NCBI RefSeq assembly: GCF_002884445.1
Contig: NZ_KZ614144.1
Coordinates: 4,818,094 to 4,882,093 of the forward strand
DNA length: 64,000 nucleotides
Direction: 5' to 3'
Source of the DNA: Paenibacillus castaneae
GTDB lineage: Bacteria > Bacillota > Bacilli > Paenibacillales > Paenibacillaceae
In this document: positions 1 through 9,147 of the stretch, one piece after another
How the letters are laid out: each line of letters begins with the position of its first letter
Numbering within the stretch: the first letter of the stretch is position 1
Program-made: the position numbers and the translations under genes
Notes under the pieces: generated by a model
Databases searched by the model: none
Told to the model about the DNA's origin: nothing
The model's input: the letters and a program-made list of their open reading frames with translations, nothing else

Positions 1-539
1 ATGAAATTTTCTGTATAATATAAAATGGCGATTTTCATGCAGGTGGATATTATGGCGGATATGGAGAAAACAGCTGTAACAATATAATTTTTTTGGCTTA
101 CATTTAGAAATGAATTTTTGTAAACAAATAAATAGGGTGCTGCTGTATTCACAAGAAATAAGAAATATATAAAAGCGATATGCTCTATGCTTGTGTCTTT
201 GATGAATAGATCAAGAAAAGGCATAAGAGCTAATCCAAGTAGCATGATGAAAGCCGCTATAAAGAGATACGCTTTTTTGTATAGCTGCATTAATGCCAGT
301 ATTTTCGGCTGATTATTGTCAGCAACCGGCTTATACAAATTATAAACAATACTTGCGCCAATACCCGCCTCTGCCAAAGTTAGCATGGCAAGAATGCTCG
401 TAAATAGTCCGTTAATCCCTAAGTACTCAATTCCTAGACTGTTGATAAATACCGTTCTTGATATCAAGCTTAATGCAGTAATAATAATTTGGTTTCCTAT
501 ACCAGCTGATATATTCAGCAATGAGCTTTTGACTCTCAT
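1..539 (-). CDS. Wzx-like polysaccharide flippase (N-terminal part, cut by window edge)
   Basis: The minus-strand frame is open from an ATG at 537-539 to the left edge, about 179 residues without a stop. It opens MRVKSSLLNISAGIG and then shows the hydrophobic blocks and the I(N)GLF-type loop usual at the start of polysaccharide flippases of the MATE-like (MOP) superfamily. At least four membrane helices are visible. Such proteins flip undecaprenyl-linked repeat units across the membrane. The gene is the last visible one of EPS unit B, 48 bases after the acyltransferase stop. The C-terminal half lies outside the window, so completeness cannot be judged. Confidence 0.72.
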   Translation of the reverse strand, partial: MRVKSSLLNISAGIGNQIIITALSLISRTVFINSLGIEYLGINGLFTSILAMLTLAEAGIGASIVYNLYKPVADNNQPKILALMQLYKKAYLFIAAFIMLLGLALMPFLDLFIKDTSIEHIAFIYFLFLVNTAAPYLFVYKNSFLNVSQKNYIVTAVFSISAIISTCMKIAILYYTENF

Positions 540-587
540 CTTATGCTCCTATCTGATAAAACCATGTTTTGAAAAATTACATGAAAC

Positions 588-1223
588 TTAATCGATGTAT
601 TGAGCTGGAATACCAAATACCTTTCTTTTCGCTTTAACCTTTCTTAATACAACGCTGCCTGCACCGATAAAAGCATATTCCCCAATATGAGCCTTAGGCA
701 AAATGCGACTTCCACTTCCCATAAATACGCCTTTCTCCAAATGAGCAAAGCCAGTAATATCACAATGACCACTTAAAGTACAACCATCCCCTAGAACAGC
801 ATCATGACCAATAGTGCTATGTGCGTTTATTGTTACGTAATTACCCAGATTTACATGTGAAGTTAGCATAGAGAATGGGCATAATATTACACCTTCCCCT
901 ATAGTGCAATTAGGACCTACAATTGCCATCGGATGAATTATATTAATGAATTTTGCTCCTATAGATTTCAGTTTCTCACAAACTTCTAATTTCACATTTG
1001 GATTGTTGATACTACAAATAAAAACATCATCTTCTTTAGGAAGATATTCATTTATTGTGGATACAATTGGGTAGCCGACATTATATCCATTTAATGCTTC
1101 GAGATCATCGTCAATGAAACCAAATACTTTCCAATTATTAAACAGTTCAGAAGCTAGCGACCATGCTAACATTTCCCTTCCAAAATTACCAGCACCGATA
1201 ATAATTAGTTTCTTTATTGACAT
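588..1223 (-). CDS. NeuD/PglD-type sugar acyltransferase (left-handed beta helix)
   Basis: 211 residues, the normal size for the NeuD/PglD/EpsM family. The N-terminus (KKLIIIGAGNFG, residues 4-15) is the nucleotide-sugar binding Rossmann-like part. Residues about 95-205 carry the hexapeptide repeats of a left-handed beta helix, with His140-Asp141 in STIGHD at the place of the family's catalytic His. Known members acetylate the 4-amino group of UDP-sugars from acetyl-CoA. The start overlaps the end of the upstream SDR gene by 10 bases, so the two are translationally coupled. The two KAS III genes and the ACP in the same cassette suggest that the donor could be an acyl-ACP rather than acetyl-CoA; that is inference. 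Confidence 0.82.
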   Translation of the reverse strand: MSIKKLIIIGAGNFGREMLAWSLASELFNNWKVFGFIDDDLEALNGYNVGYPIVSTINEYLPKEDDVFICSINNPNVKLEVCEKLKSIGAKFINIIHPMAIVGPNCTIGEGVILCPFSMLTSHVNLGNYVTINAHSTIGHDAVLGDGCTLSGHCDITGFAHLEKGVFMGSGSRILPKAHIGEYAFIGAGSVVLRKVKAKRKVFGIPAQYID

Positions 1224-1975
1224 GTGTATCCTCCATCAACTACCAAATTTGTTCCAGTAATCCAACGTGAGGCGTCCGTCAATAGAAAACATATAGCATT
1301 AGCTACATCATCTGGTTTCCCTAGACCTAAAGGATGTTTTTTTCTTATAATATCAATTTGCTCATTGGGTACGGAGTCCATTAATTGTCCCCACATCTCT
1401 GTCTCTACAACCCCTGGCACAACACTATTAACTCTTAATCCGAAATTAGCCAATTCCAATGCTGCTGATTTTACAGCAGCATTGATTGCACCTTTGCTAG
1501 CGGCGTAAGAGATCACACCTGGCTGTCCTACTACACCCATTACAGATGAAAGAAAGACGAAGGAAGCATTCTCAGCAAAATTTGTTTTTGCGGAAAAACC
1601 TTTAAGCAAAGATAAGCCTGCAAAAAGATTCACATCGAATACATCAGATATATTTTTAGTATTTAACATTCTTATAGGAATGGTTGCATGTGCACCTGCT
1701 GAATGTACAATTCCATTGAGCGGACTTCCAATTCTATTGACCAAGCTCTTCAACCATTTGGATATACCATCAATATCATTTAAATCAAATGTCTCCATAA
1801 TATGGTCATGATCGGGAAGCAACCTTAAAGTACTTTCCAATTTTTCTTTGTTCCGACCAACGAGAATTAACCGAGCACCATGATGGGCTAATACTCTAGC
1901 TGTTTGCTTTCCAATTCCTGATGAAGCCCCCGTAATTAAAATTAACTTATTTTGTAAATTAAATATATTTTCCAT
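1214..1975 (-). CDS. SDR-family oxidoreductase, FabG-like
   Basis: Classical short-chain dehydrogenase of about 253 residues. It has the glycine-rich cofactor motif TGASSGIGK near the N-terminus, a catalytic SYAASKG (YxxxK) segment and the C-terminal ITGTNLVVDGGY usual for FabG-like 3-oxoacyl reductases. An in-frame ATG at 1990 has no ribosome binding site. The ATG at 1975 follows GAGGG at short distance and is preferred with reservation. It lies between a KAS III gene upstream and the acyltransferase downstream. In that setting reduction of a 3-oxoacyl-ACP to a 3-hydroxyacyl-ACP is a reasonable role, but a sugar substrate is not excluded. Confidence 0.83.
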   Translation of the reverse strand: MENIFNLQNKLILITGASSGIGKQTARVLAHHGARLILVGRNKEKLESTLRLLPDHDHIMETFDLNDIDGISKWLKSLVNRIGSPLNGIVHSAGAHATIPIRMLNTKNISDVFDVNLFAGLSLLKGFSAKTNFAENASFVFLSSVMGVVGQPGVISYAASKGAINAAVKSAALELANFGLRVNSVVPGVVETEMWGQLMDSVPNEQIDIIRKKHPLGLGKPDDVANAICFLLTDASRWITGTNLVVDGGYTCQ

Positions 1976-1995
1976 ATTCCCTCGATTCATTATAT

Positions 1996-3054
1996 TTAGT
2001 TAATTACTTCGACACACTTCAGGCCTTGAACCGTCAATGCAGAAGCTGCCCATGAATATCCAACGCCAAAACCAACTAAACATAAATTAACTGGTTTATT
2101 CGAAAGTACTCTGTCCCTTAATAAAGTAGTAATCAACAATGGAATTGAAGCGGAACTTGTATTTCCGTACTCCTCTATATTGCTTAGAATTTTCTTTTTT
2201 TCAATATCCATCTTATTTGCTAAATAATCCAGAATAAATTTATTAGCTTGATGAAGAACAAGATAATCAACATCATCTGTTTCCCAACCATGTGTTTCTA
2301 ATATATTTGCAACTAATTGAGGTACACGATCTAATGTGAAATTAAAAATTTCAGAACCATTCATATATAAGTCTTCCTCGGAACGAATATTCCCATCAGT
2401 TGCCTGTTTACGAATATTTGCATCACCTGTCCGAATATTTCTAAAACCTCTTGCTGGAGTTATTAAATTTTTCTCGCCAGTGCCGTCAGTACCCGCTACA
2501 ACTGAAATACCGCTAACATTTCTCTCAAATTCCAATGCTGTAGCGGAGCCTGCATCACCAAATAAGAAATTCACAGATCTGTCCTCTGGAGAAATGATCT
2601 TACTAATCGTGTCTCCTACAAGCAACAGAACTCTTTTCAAATTCCCCGTTTGAATAAGCTGAGCAGCTACCATCATTCCGTACACATATCCGGAGCAGCC
2701 TAAATTAATATCGAAAGCTATGCATTCTTCCGATAATCCTAATTTTGCTTGAATGACACAGGCTGTTGCAGGCAACACATAATCGGGGGTCTGACTAACA
2801 AATATGACTCCATCAATATTTGATTTATCCCATTCTAAACTAGTCAGTAGTCTCTCAGCTGCTAATATACATAGATCAGAAGTAGTTTGATCTTCTGACA
2901 CGCGATAAAAGCTTTTAACTCCCGTCATCCTGGATATTTTATTAATTTCTTTAGTAGAGAAAGAATCGTTCAAATCGTTAATATTAATTTTATTCTTAGG
3001 CAAGGCACAGACTATACCCCTTATAGATATGTTCTCCAAAACTAATCTCGCCAT
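1996..3054 (-). CDS. 3-oxoacyl-ACP synthase III (KAS III / FabH-like), copy 1
   Basis: 352 residues with the full KAS III triad: Cys120 in GCSGYVYG, His268 in LHQAN and Asn298 in GNTSSASIP. The enzyme class condenses an acyl-CoA primer with malonyl-ACP. It is followed by an SDR and preceded by an ACP and a second KAS III, all on one transcript inside the polysaccharide locus and apart from any other fatty acid gene. This points to a dedicated short acyl chain rather than membrane lipid synthesis. It is clearly paralogous to the copy at 3319-4320 (same GCSG, HQANK and GNT blocks) but divergent elsewhere. Confidence 0.88.
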   Translation of the reverse strand: MARLVLENISIRGIVCALPKNKININDLNDSFSTKEINKISRMTGVKSFYRVSEDQTTSDLCILAAERLLTSLEWDKSNIDGVIFVSQTPDYVLPATACVIQAKLGLSEECIAFDINLGCSGYVYGMMVAAQLIQTGNLKRVLLLVGDTISKIISPEDRSVNFLFGDAGSATALEFERNVSGISVVAGTDGTGEKNLITPARGFRNIRTGDANIRKQATDGNIRSEEDLYMNGSEIFNFTLDRVPQLVANILETHGWETDDVDYLVLHQANKFILDYLANKMDIEKKKILSNIEEYGNTSSASIPLLITTLLRDRVLSNKPVNLCLVGFGVGYSWAASALTVQGLKCVEVIN

Positions 3055-3058
3055 TTCA

Positions 3059-3292
3059 CTACTCCTCCAATTTATCCGTAACTAGTGAAATAATGTCGTT
3101 AACAGTTATACATTTATTTAAAACATCTGCGCTAACTCGAACATTAAGGCCGTCTATTAAAGCTAATGTAGAAACAATCCCCATAGAATCCCACTCTTCA
3201 ATTTCTTCGAGAATCATCTCACCATTAATAGTTCCAGGTTCTACCATTAATACGTTTTCCTCAAATTCAGAAATAAATTGTTGTTTGTTCAT
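3059..3292 (-). CDS. Acyl carrier protein-like
   Basis: A 77-residue acidic protein with the phosphopantetheine attachment motif EEWDSMGIVS (Ser36), so probably an acyl carrier protein, although its sequence outside the DSM motif differs from housekeeping AcpP. The frame stays open to a TTG at 3304. The ATG at 3292 is chosen because GGTGA lies five bases before it. The gene sits exactly between two KAS III genes, 4 bases before copy 1. It probably carries the acyl chain built by the neighbouring synthases. Confidence 0.78.
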   Translation of the reverse strand: MNKQQFISEFEENVLMVEPGTINGEMILEEIEEWDSMGIVSTLALIDGLNVRVSADVLNKCITVNDIISLVTDKLEE

Positions 3293-3318
3293 AATTGTCA
3301 CCAATCCTCTTCTTTTAA

Positions 3319-4320
3319 TTAATATTTATTATTATATAAAATGTTACAACCAGCCCAAGAGTACCCCACTCCGAAACCCAATAACATAACCTTCCCATTA
3401 CTTGAAATTGTGTTATTGTCTGATTCTTGTTTTAATGCAATGGGAATTGTAGAGGATACTGTATTTCCGCAGTCTTGCAAACAATACGAAAATTTCCCAA
3501 CTTGAATTCGCAGTCTTTTTCTTAAATGTTCAAGCATATATTTGTTTGCCTGATGAAAAACAAACATACTGTAATCATCAATCAATAATCCAGATTTTAC
3601 TAATAATGATTGGAAAGCATCCGGTACTGCTTCTAATGTGAAATTAAATACTTCAGGACCGTTCATGTATAGATTACTTCTCGACCTAACATTTCCGAAT
3701 TCATCAATTGATTCAATCAAAGAGTTCTCTGATATCGGTTCTCTCACACCCCCCGCATGTACGATCAGGTTTTCTTTACCTCTCCCATCTGTACCAAAGA
3801 CAAAAGGCCCGATCATATCGGTATTTGATTCTACGCCAGTAATTAAGGTTGCGGCGGCTGCATCTCCGAATAGTACTTTAACGCTTCGATCTTTTGGATT
3901 TATATACTTGCTGTAAGTATCAGCGGTCAAGAGAAGTACGTTGCGGGCTAAACCCGTTTCAATCAGTCCCTTTGCCAACGATAAACCATATACAAATCCT
4001 GAACATCCTAAATTAAAATCAAATGCACCACAACTTGTAGAAAGTCCTAATCTATCCTGAAGTAAACATGCAGTCGTTGGTAGTAAGTAGTCTGGGGATT
4101 GTGTACAAAATATTAAAAAATCAATCTCTTCTCGTTTGCACACTTGTCTCTCGAACAATTTTTCAGCGGCTTTAAATGCTAGATCTGATGCAGATTCATC
4201 CTCGCCAGCAATGTTTCTAGTATAAATACCAATCTTATTTGTCAACTTATCTTCTATAGAGTTATACTCTTTCTTTTGAGGGAAATAGCATTCTATAGCC
4301 TTTATGTTGCTTTTCAGCAT
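3319..4320 (-). CDS. 3-oxoacyl-ACP synthase III (KAS III / FabH-like), copy 2
   Basis: 333 residues with an intact triad: Cys106 in GCSGFVYG, His256 in FHQANK and Asn286 in CGNTVSS. It is the first gene of the acyl cassette and reads into the ACP gene after a short gap. Two complete but divergent KAS III enzymes flanking one ACP suggest two condensation steps, or two subunits of a heteromer. The sequence does not show which. The start is an ATG preceded by GGAGG at about seven bases. Confidence 0.87.
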   Translation of the reverse strand: MLKSNIKAIECYFPQKKEYNSIEDKLTNKIGIYTRNIAGEDESASDLAFKAAEKLFERQVCKREEIDFLIFCTQSPDYLLPTTACLLQDRLGLSTSCGAFDFNLGCSGFVYGLSLAKGLIETGLARNVLLLTADTYSKYINPKDRSVKVLFGDAAAATLITGVESNTDMIGPFVFGTDGRGKENLIVHAGGVREPISENSLIESIDEFGNVRSRSNLYMNGPEVFNFTLEAVPDAFQSLLVKSGLLIDDYSMFVFHQANKYMLEHLRKRLRIQVGKFSYCLQDCGNTVSSTIPIALKQESDNNTISSNGKVMLLGFGVGYSWAGCNILYNNKY

Positions 4321-4393
4321 TTTTTTTCCTCCAATGCATAATTAACCAACTATCGGGAAACCACTATTGTTCAAAACTTTCTTACAAAACCTA

Positions 4394-5566
4394 TTAATTG
4401 CTGTAGCGGTTAATCATACGTATACAAAAACCCTGCGTAAAAGGCAAGATATTGAATAACATGGAGTAAACACCTATATCCTTTGTATCCCCTTGCGAGA
4501 AATCAACCGCGCCACTTCTTCTCGTTACCTTCATGAGATAACTAACGGCACGTTCTACGCCTTCCGAGCATTCTTCAGCAATCTCTTCTATTCCAGCAGC
4601 TTGCAACAAGAACCAGCCCAATGTAGCGGTAGATGATGAATCGGGCCTAGTTTCGGGACGGGTGACTGTCCAGTTCCAATTACCATCCGGTCCTTGAAAG
4701 GAAAGAATCGCATCAGCTAACTTTTTCACGAAGCTCTTCAATACCGTCTTTGATTCATGGTCATTAGGCAACTCACGCCAAGCATCTATTAGTCCAATCG
4801 CAAACCACCCAAGCCCTCTTCCCCAGCCATACAAACCAAGCGGCAAAGTGTTATTCAACCGATAGGCATGGCTTGGAATATAATGATTCTCCAACATGCC
4901 GAAGCGCTCATATTGCTCAAGCTGCTTTACAGCAAGCTCAACGCATTCCGGCTTGTTATACCTTATTCCATAAGCAACTAAAAACGGACAAATAAAGCCG
5001 ATCGTATCTACGTAGCGATAATCCTTCATAAATTTCCTATATTGCACGGTACCGTCTTCGCCGATATGCGATTGGATCAGCTCCCACACGCTGTCATAAG
5101 CAAGCCTGAATCTGTCGCTTGCATCACCTTCAAGCTTCATCACACCATACGCTAGAATAGCGGAATCAACATACTCGGGTTTGATAAGCCACTGTCCATG
5201 AGCATCAAACTTGGATTTCAAATATTGCTCTACACCTTTTCTAAGCTTATGATTTTCAGCATTTTCAAGGCATTCTGCCAAACCAAGCAATAAGGAGGCT
5301 TCCTGCCAATGCTGAATGACACTTTTAGAATAGTTTCCTTTGAGCATATCGATAGCAACGAGACGTGTATTATCCGTTACTTTTATTTTGGGTGTATGAT
5401 TAAGCCATTTAACGCCTATTTGCGTTATGGATTGATTCCATTCCTGTTTGTTTTTATATCTTCCAATATGAATTCTGCCTAACCAATCCTTGCTGATAGG
5501 CAGGACATCAAGCGATACAATAATAAGGATCGCTGTAATGAATATAACCACTAGAGCTTCAATCAT
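4394..5566 (-). CDS. Membrane-anchored GH88/GH105-like glycoside hydrolase
   Basis: 390 residues. Residues about 3-20 form one membrane segment, so the catalytic part is probably displayed at the membrane. The rest resembles unsaturated-glucuronyl/rhamnogalacturonyl hydrolases of the YteR type, an (alpha/alpha)6 barrel. RYVDTIGFICPFL has Asp187 at the position of the family's catalytic Asp, followed by YGWGRGLGW (247-254) and a TRPDSSSTATLGW block. Family enzymes remove 4,5-unsaturated uronic acids left by lyases. It lies in the middle of an EPS operon with no lyase nearby, so trimming or quality control of the polymer is a guess. The start has AAGGAG upstream. Confidence 0.68.
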   Translation of the reverse strand: MIEALVVIFITAILIIVSLDVLPISKDWLGRIHIGRYKNKQEWNQSITQIGVKWLNHTPKIKVTDNTRLVAIDMLKGNYSKSVIQHWQEASLLLGLAECLENAENHKLRKGVEQYLKSKFDAHGQWLIKPEYVDSAILAYGVMKLEGDASDRFRLAYDSVWELIQSHIGEDGTVQYRKFMKDYRYVDTIGFICPFLVAYGIRYNKPECVELAVKQLEQYERFGMLENHYIPSHAYRLNNTLPLGLYGWGRGLGWFAIGLIDAWRELPNDHESKTVLKSFVKKLADAILSFQGPDGNWNWTVTRPETRPDSSSTATLGWFLLQAAGIEEIAEECSEGVERAVSYLMKVTRRSGAVDFSQGDTKDIGVYSMLFNILPFTQGFCIRMINRYSN

Positions 5567-5589
5567 TTTCTTCTCTCCTTCATAATCAC

Positions 5590-6774
5590 TTAGAGCAAGG
5601 CGTATAATTTCTCAATCTCCGTTTCAGTTCCAAGAATTTCGCTGGACAGCTGTTTGCTCAGAGCACTTCTTAAACTCACATCTACAATTAATCGTTCTAT
5701 ACCTTCAAATATAGCTTCAGCCGTCATATCAACAATTAGCCCATTATGATTATGAATGATTTGATCCTTTGCCGTACTGAAATTTGTTAAAATAATCGGT
5801 TTGTTCAAAATTTTCGCTTCATCAATTGCGATCGATTTCCCTTCGAAACGAGATGGCTGAACATAGATATCGGCTTCCCTCAGATAGGGATAAGGATTCT
5901 CCTTTAAACCAAGCAAATGAAAATGAGTTTGAAGCTGGTTCTGCTCAATTTGCTGTTCCAAACAGCTTCGGTTTTCGCCTTCTCCAATGATAAACCAGTT
6001 CACGGCATATCCACTCTCAACAAGCCTCTTGCATGCATCAATCGCCATATCAAATCCTTTCTGATCATTCAATCTCCCAATTGATAAAATACGGAATGTA
6101 TTCTTGACATTAAATAAATCACTTGCCTCCAATGACATCGTATGAATTAAGGAGGGTGATACAATGTTCTCTATTATCTTTACTTTATGTTTAAACTGCG
6201 GGAATCTTTGCTCCAATACTTCCCCGCATATATCTGATACGGTGATGAGATGATCCAGTTGTTCAAAATAATGGCTGTCAATTACCGAATCCATTTGCAA
6301 CTTGTCATAATCATTATGAATAAACCCGAGCTTCTTATCCGCTTTTACTTTCTCTATACCAAAATAAACGGGGTTTTTCTCAAGAAAGCCGATCGCAGCA
6401 TCGTATTCTTTCTGAAGTACCGGCATAGATTTAGATACATATTTCCAAGCTCTTTGTTCGCGTCTGGCCGGGTTTTTCTCAGTAAAAAAAATGTAACCCG
6501 CTCTTAATCTTGAAAAGGCTAATTTAAATCTACCTTTTTTAATGCAATCTATAACAGCTCTATTTATTGACATATCAAAATATCTGTATAAATACGGCAT
6601 TTCTAGTACATTCACTGCCTTCGGAAGCTTATTAAAAAAAATACCTTCATGTTTGAATAAATATAAGTCAACATTGTATCTAGAATAATCCATCGTCTGT
6701 AATAATGATAATAGTGATTTCTCAGCTCCACCGCATTGTAGATTATTCATAACGAATAACAGATTTTTTTTCAC
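5590..6774 (-). CDS. GT4 glycosyltransferase, tandem copy a
   Basis: 394 residues with the GT-B fold pattern. The N-terminus is FVMNNLQCGGAEKSLL, the acceptor-side domain, and the C-terminal donor domain holds GRLNDQKGF and the E-x7-E motif FEGKSIAIDE. Family enzymes move a sugar from a nucleotide donor with retention. The start is GTG at 6774 with AGGTGG seven bases before it. The protein is a close paralogue of the next upstream gene (6786-7979), with the same length, the same GFLEK/HNDYDKL blocks and the same FSTAKDQI ending, so a tandem duplication is likely. Donor and linkage cannot be read from the sequence. Confidence 0.88.
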   Translation of the reverse strand: MKKNLLFVMNNLQCGGAEKSLLSLLQTMDYSRYNVDLYLFKHEGIFFNKLPKAVNVLEMPYLYRYFDMSINRAVIDCIKKGRFKLAFSRLRAGYIFFTEKNPARREQRAWKYVSKSMPVLQKEYDAAIGFLEKNPVYFGIEKVKADKKLGFIHNDYDKLQMDSVIDSHYFEQLDHLITVSDICGEVLEQRFPQFKHKVKIIENIVSPSLIHTMSLEASDLFNVKNTFRILSIGRLNDQKGFDMAIDACKRLVESGYAVNWFIIGEGENRSCLEQQIEQNQLQTHFHLLGLKENPYPYLREADIYVQPSRFEGKSIAIDEAKILNKPIILTNFSTAKDQIIHNHNGLIVDMTAEAIFEGIERLIVDVSLRSALSKQLSSEILGTETEIEKLYALL

Positions 6775-6785
6775 GGTCTATCCAC

Positions 6786-7979
6786 CTATCTGAGAAGTTT
6801 ATATAATTTATTAATCTCTTCTTCTGTTCCCAATTGAAGTTGTGACAGATGCTCCGTCAATCGTTCTCTAGTTTCTTTATCATAAATAAGTGTACTGATT
6901 CCATTCGCTATAGCATCAGCATTCATATCAACGATAAGCCCTTCAAACCCGTTTCGAATCTGATCTTTGGCTGTGCTGAAATCGGTAATAACAATAGGTT
7001 TATTTAAAATTTTAGCCTCATCGATTGCAATCGCTTTTCCTTCGTACCATGAAGTCTGAGCGTATATATCTGCTTGTTTAATATAGGGATATGGATTAGC
7101 TTTCAGTCCAAGCAGCTTTATATACTGCTCTAATCCCTCCGCTGCAATAAGTTCGGTCAACTTCTGCCGCTCTTCCCCTTCACCAATAATATTCCATTGA
7201 AATATAATTCCGCGTTCCACTAGAAGCTTGCAGGATTGGATCGCAAGTTCAAAACCTTTTTGAGCATGTAATCGACCTATTGAAACAATAACAAATTCAT
7301 CTTTTTTACGATCATAAACATCCTGCACTTCTTTATCCGCTAATTGGTTTATTATTGCTGGTGACACTATATTGTGGATAACATAAATTTTTTCACTTTG
7401 ATTTGGAAATATCCGTTTCAATATATTTCCGCACTCATCAGAGACCGTAACAATATAATCCAGACGTTTAAAATATTGCAAATCAAAATTAGGATTCATG
7501 CCTAGTTTGTCATAATCATTATGTACCCAACCTATTTTAATAAAAGCATTAACTTTCTCTGTGCAGAAATAAATGGATGTTTTTTCTAAAAAACCAATAG
7601 CAATGTCATATTGCTTATCTATTTTATCAATAGACTTCGCGACGTATTTCCATCCCTTCTGCTCTTTAATGCTAACGCTTCTTGACATTCTGTTCTTGTA
7701 ACTGAACATAATCCTGCTATAGGCCAGTTCAGTATTTCGTGTTAGTATAAAATATGGTACCGAGTTCCAAACAGGCCTTACAAAGCGATTATAGTTATTC
7801 GATAAAGGCAGAACATGTACATTCTGAGGAAGCAAATCCATAAAAATACCTTCATGATTAAACATAAATAAATCAACTTCATAGTTATTGAAATCGATTT
7901 GTGTTAGTAAATTAATTAAGCTTCGTTCGGCTCCGCCAGCAGATAGGCTAGGTATGACAAATAGCAATTTTTTTTTCAT
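6786..7979 (-). CDS. GT4 glycosyltransferase, tandem copy b
   Basis: 397 residues from the ATG at 7979, chosen over a GTG two codons earlier because GAGG lies at usable distance only from the ATG. GT-B pattern: VIPSLSAGGAERSL at the N-terminus, GRLHAQKGF and YEGKAIAIDE (E-x7-E) in the C-terminal half. It is a paralogue of the gene directly downstream and shares its unusual features, including the Lys-Asp-Gln-Ile block after the E-x7-E motif. It probably adds a sugar to the lipid-linked repeat unit at the cytoplasmic face. Substrates are unknown. Confidence 0.88.
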   Translation of the reverse strand: MKKKLLFVIPSLSAGGAERSLINLLTQIDFNNYEVDLFMFNHEGIFMDLLPQNVHVLPLSNNYNRFVRPVWNSVPYFILTRNTELAYSRIMFSYKNRMSRSVSIKEQKGWKYVAKSIDKIDKQYDIAIGFLEKTSIYFCTEKVNAFIKIGWVHNDYDKLGMNPNFDLQYFKRLDYIVTVSDECGNILKRIFPNQSEKIYVIHNIVSPAIINQLADKEVQDVYDRKKDEFVIVSIGRLHAQKGFELAIQSCKLLVERGIIFQWNIIGEGEERQKLTELIAAEGLEQYIKLLGLKANPYPYIKQADIYAQTSWYEGKAIAIDEAKILNKPIVITDFSTAKDQIRNGFEGLIVDMNADAIANGISTLIYDKETRERLTEHLSQLQLGTEEEINKLYKLLR

Positions 7980-7986
7980 ATTCACC

Positions 7987-9144
7987 TCAGGCTAACTCAC
8001 TTAAATATTCAACTGCTTTGTACGACATCTTCTGAATGCTCGGAATAGCTTGCTTTAGCTTTTTTTTAATTTCTTTTTCTTCTCTAATCATTTCATCGCA
8101 TTTCCCGACTAGTCGCGCGCTATCGGATAATTCATCAATACCGAGTACCAGCTTCTCTTCACCGAAAATATCTTTGGCTATCCCTTTTGATTTGACGCTG
8201 TAGCCAAGCACCATAGTAGGTACATAATTGGAGTAAGCAGCAATCGTCGCATGCGTTCGGGCACCAATAAAAAATCTCATTCTAGCGATGTAGCCCTTAT
8301 ACTGAATAGCCGTTAAGTTGTCAGGTAGCAAAATGACCCTTCCTGTATGCTTAAAAGCTTCATAATAGCCACTTAATACTTCATTATCATTATTTCCGTC
8401 CATAATGACGTGAGGAGTAAGCGCAATGGTCATATCGGTCGTAACTAAAACATGCTTGATCAGCTCGTCTACAGCGGATTGCGATTGCTTGTTCCTTTTC
8501 CATACTAATGGACTGAAATTAAGCCCGATAGTATTCCCTTCTTGCCAGCCTATCGGCAGCTCCAGCTCCTCCTTCTCCATCGTAAAAGCGGGATCAGCGC
8601 ATAATTTCACATTTTTCAGACCTTTGCTTACGAGCATGTTATAGGTTAGCGTCTCGCGAGGAAGAATCAAATCGAACAGCTTCAAATCCTCCAGCTTTCT
8701 CGGTGTCATATCCTCTTCTCCGATGGAGCAACCCCATAGAACAAGCTTCTTTCCTTGAGCCTTAACCCGTCGATCAATTTCATACCAGCCTGGCTGTTCT
8801 CCATAACAATAATTGTCGCCACCGATAGACAGAATGACATCCATTCCATTAATATTTTTGATAATATTGTGATGAATCTTCCCGAGCGCATAAGACTCAT
8901 CCTTAAATAGTTTCACTCTTAATGCGGATATCATCCATTCATACGAGTACTTCTTAATTCTAAGATCGGAGCCATCATATATGCCGTCTAGCGTAGCAAT
9001 TATTTTGTCCGTATCAGGCTTAGTTGAAGCTAAGTATACCTTCGCTTCGCTTATTCGTTCTTTTAAGATAGCTGTTGAAGAACGAACAATCGCTTCACAG
9101 CCCCTATTCTGGCTGCCACCGTGGGCAAACATCATAATCTTCAT
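7987..9144 (-). CDS. Polysaccharide pyruvyl transferase family protein
   Basis: 385 residues. The N-terminal HGGSQNRGCEAIVRS is the typical opening of the polysaccharide pyruvyl transferase family (CsaB/WcaK-like). SIGGDNYCYGEQPGW and the later GARTHATIAAYSNYVP block, with conserved Arg-Thr-His, fit the GT-B-like donor-binding part. Members transfer pyruvate from phosphoenolpyruvate to sugar hydroxyls as ketals. The presence suggests a pyruvylated, hence anionic, exopolysaccharide. It is embedded among glycosyltransferases with only a few bases between genes, and GGGGG precedes the ATG. Confidence 0.85.
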   Translation of the reverse strand: MKIMMFAHGGSQNRGCEAIVRSSTAILKERISEAKVYLASTKPDTDKIIATLDGIYDGSDLRIKKYSYEWMISALRVKLFKDESYALGKIHHNIIKNINGMDVILSIGGDNYCYGEQPGWYEIDRRVKAQGKKLVLWGCSIGEEDMTPRKLEDLKLFDLILPRETLTYNMLVSKGLKNVKLCADPAFTMEKEELELPIGWQEGNTIGLNFSPLVWKRNKQSQSAVDELIKHVLVTTDMTIALTPHVIMDGNNDNEVLSGYYEAFKHTGRVILLPDNLTAIQYKGYIARMRFFIGARTHATIAAYSNYVPTMVLGYSVKSKGIAKDIFGEEKLVLGIDELSDSARLVGKCDEMIREEKEIKKKLKQAIPSIQKMSYKAVEYLSELA

Positions 9145-9147
9145 TAC

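Noticed and set aside
385..591. 68-residue plus-strand frame near the left edge
   Set aside because: The minus strand holds a continuous flippase frame through the same bases; the plus frame has no ribosome binding site.
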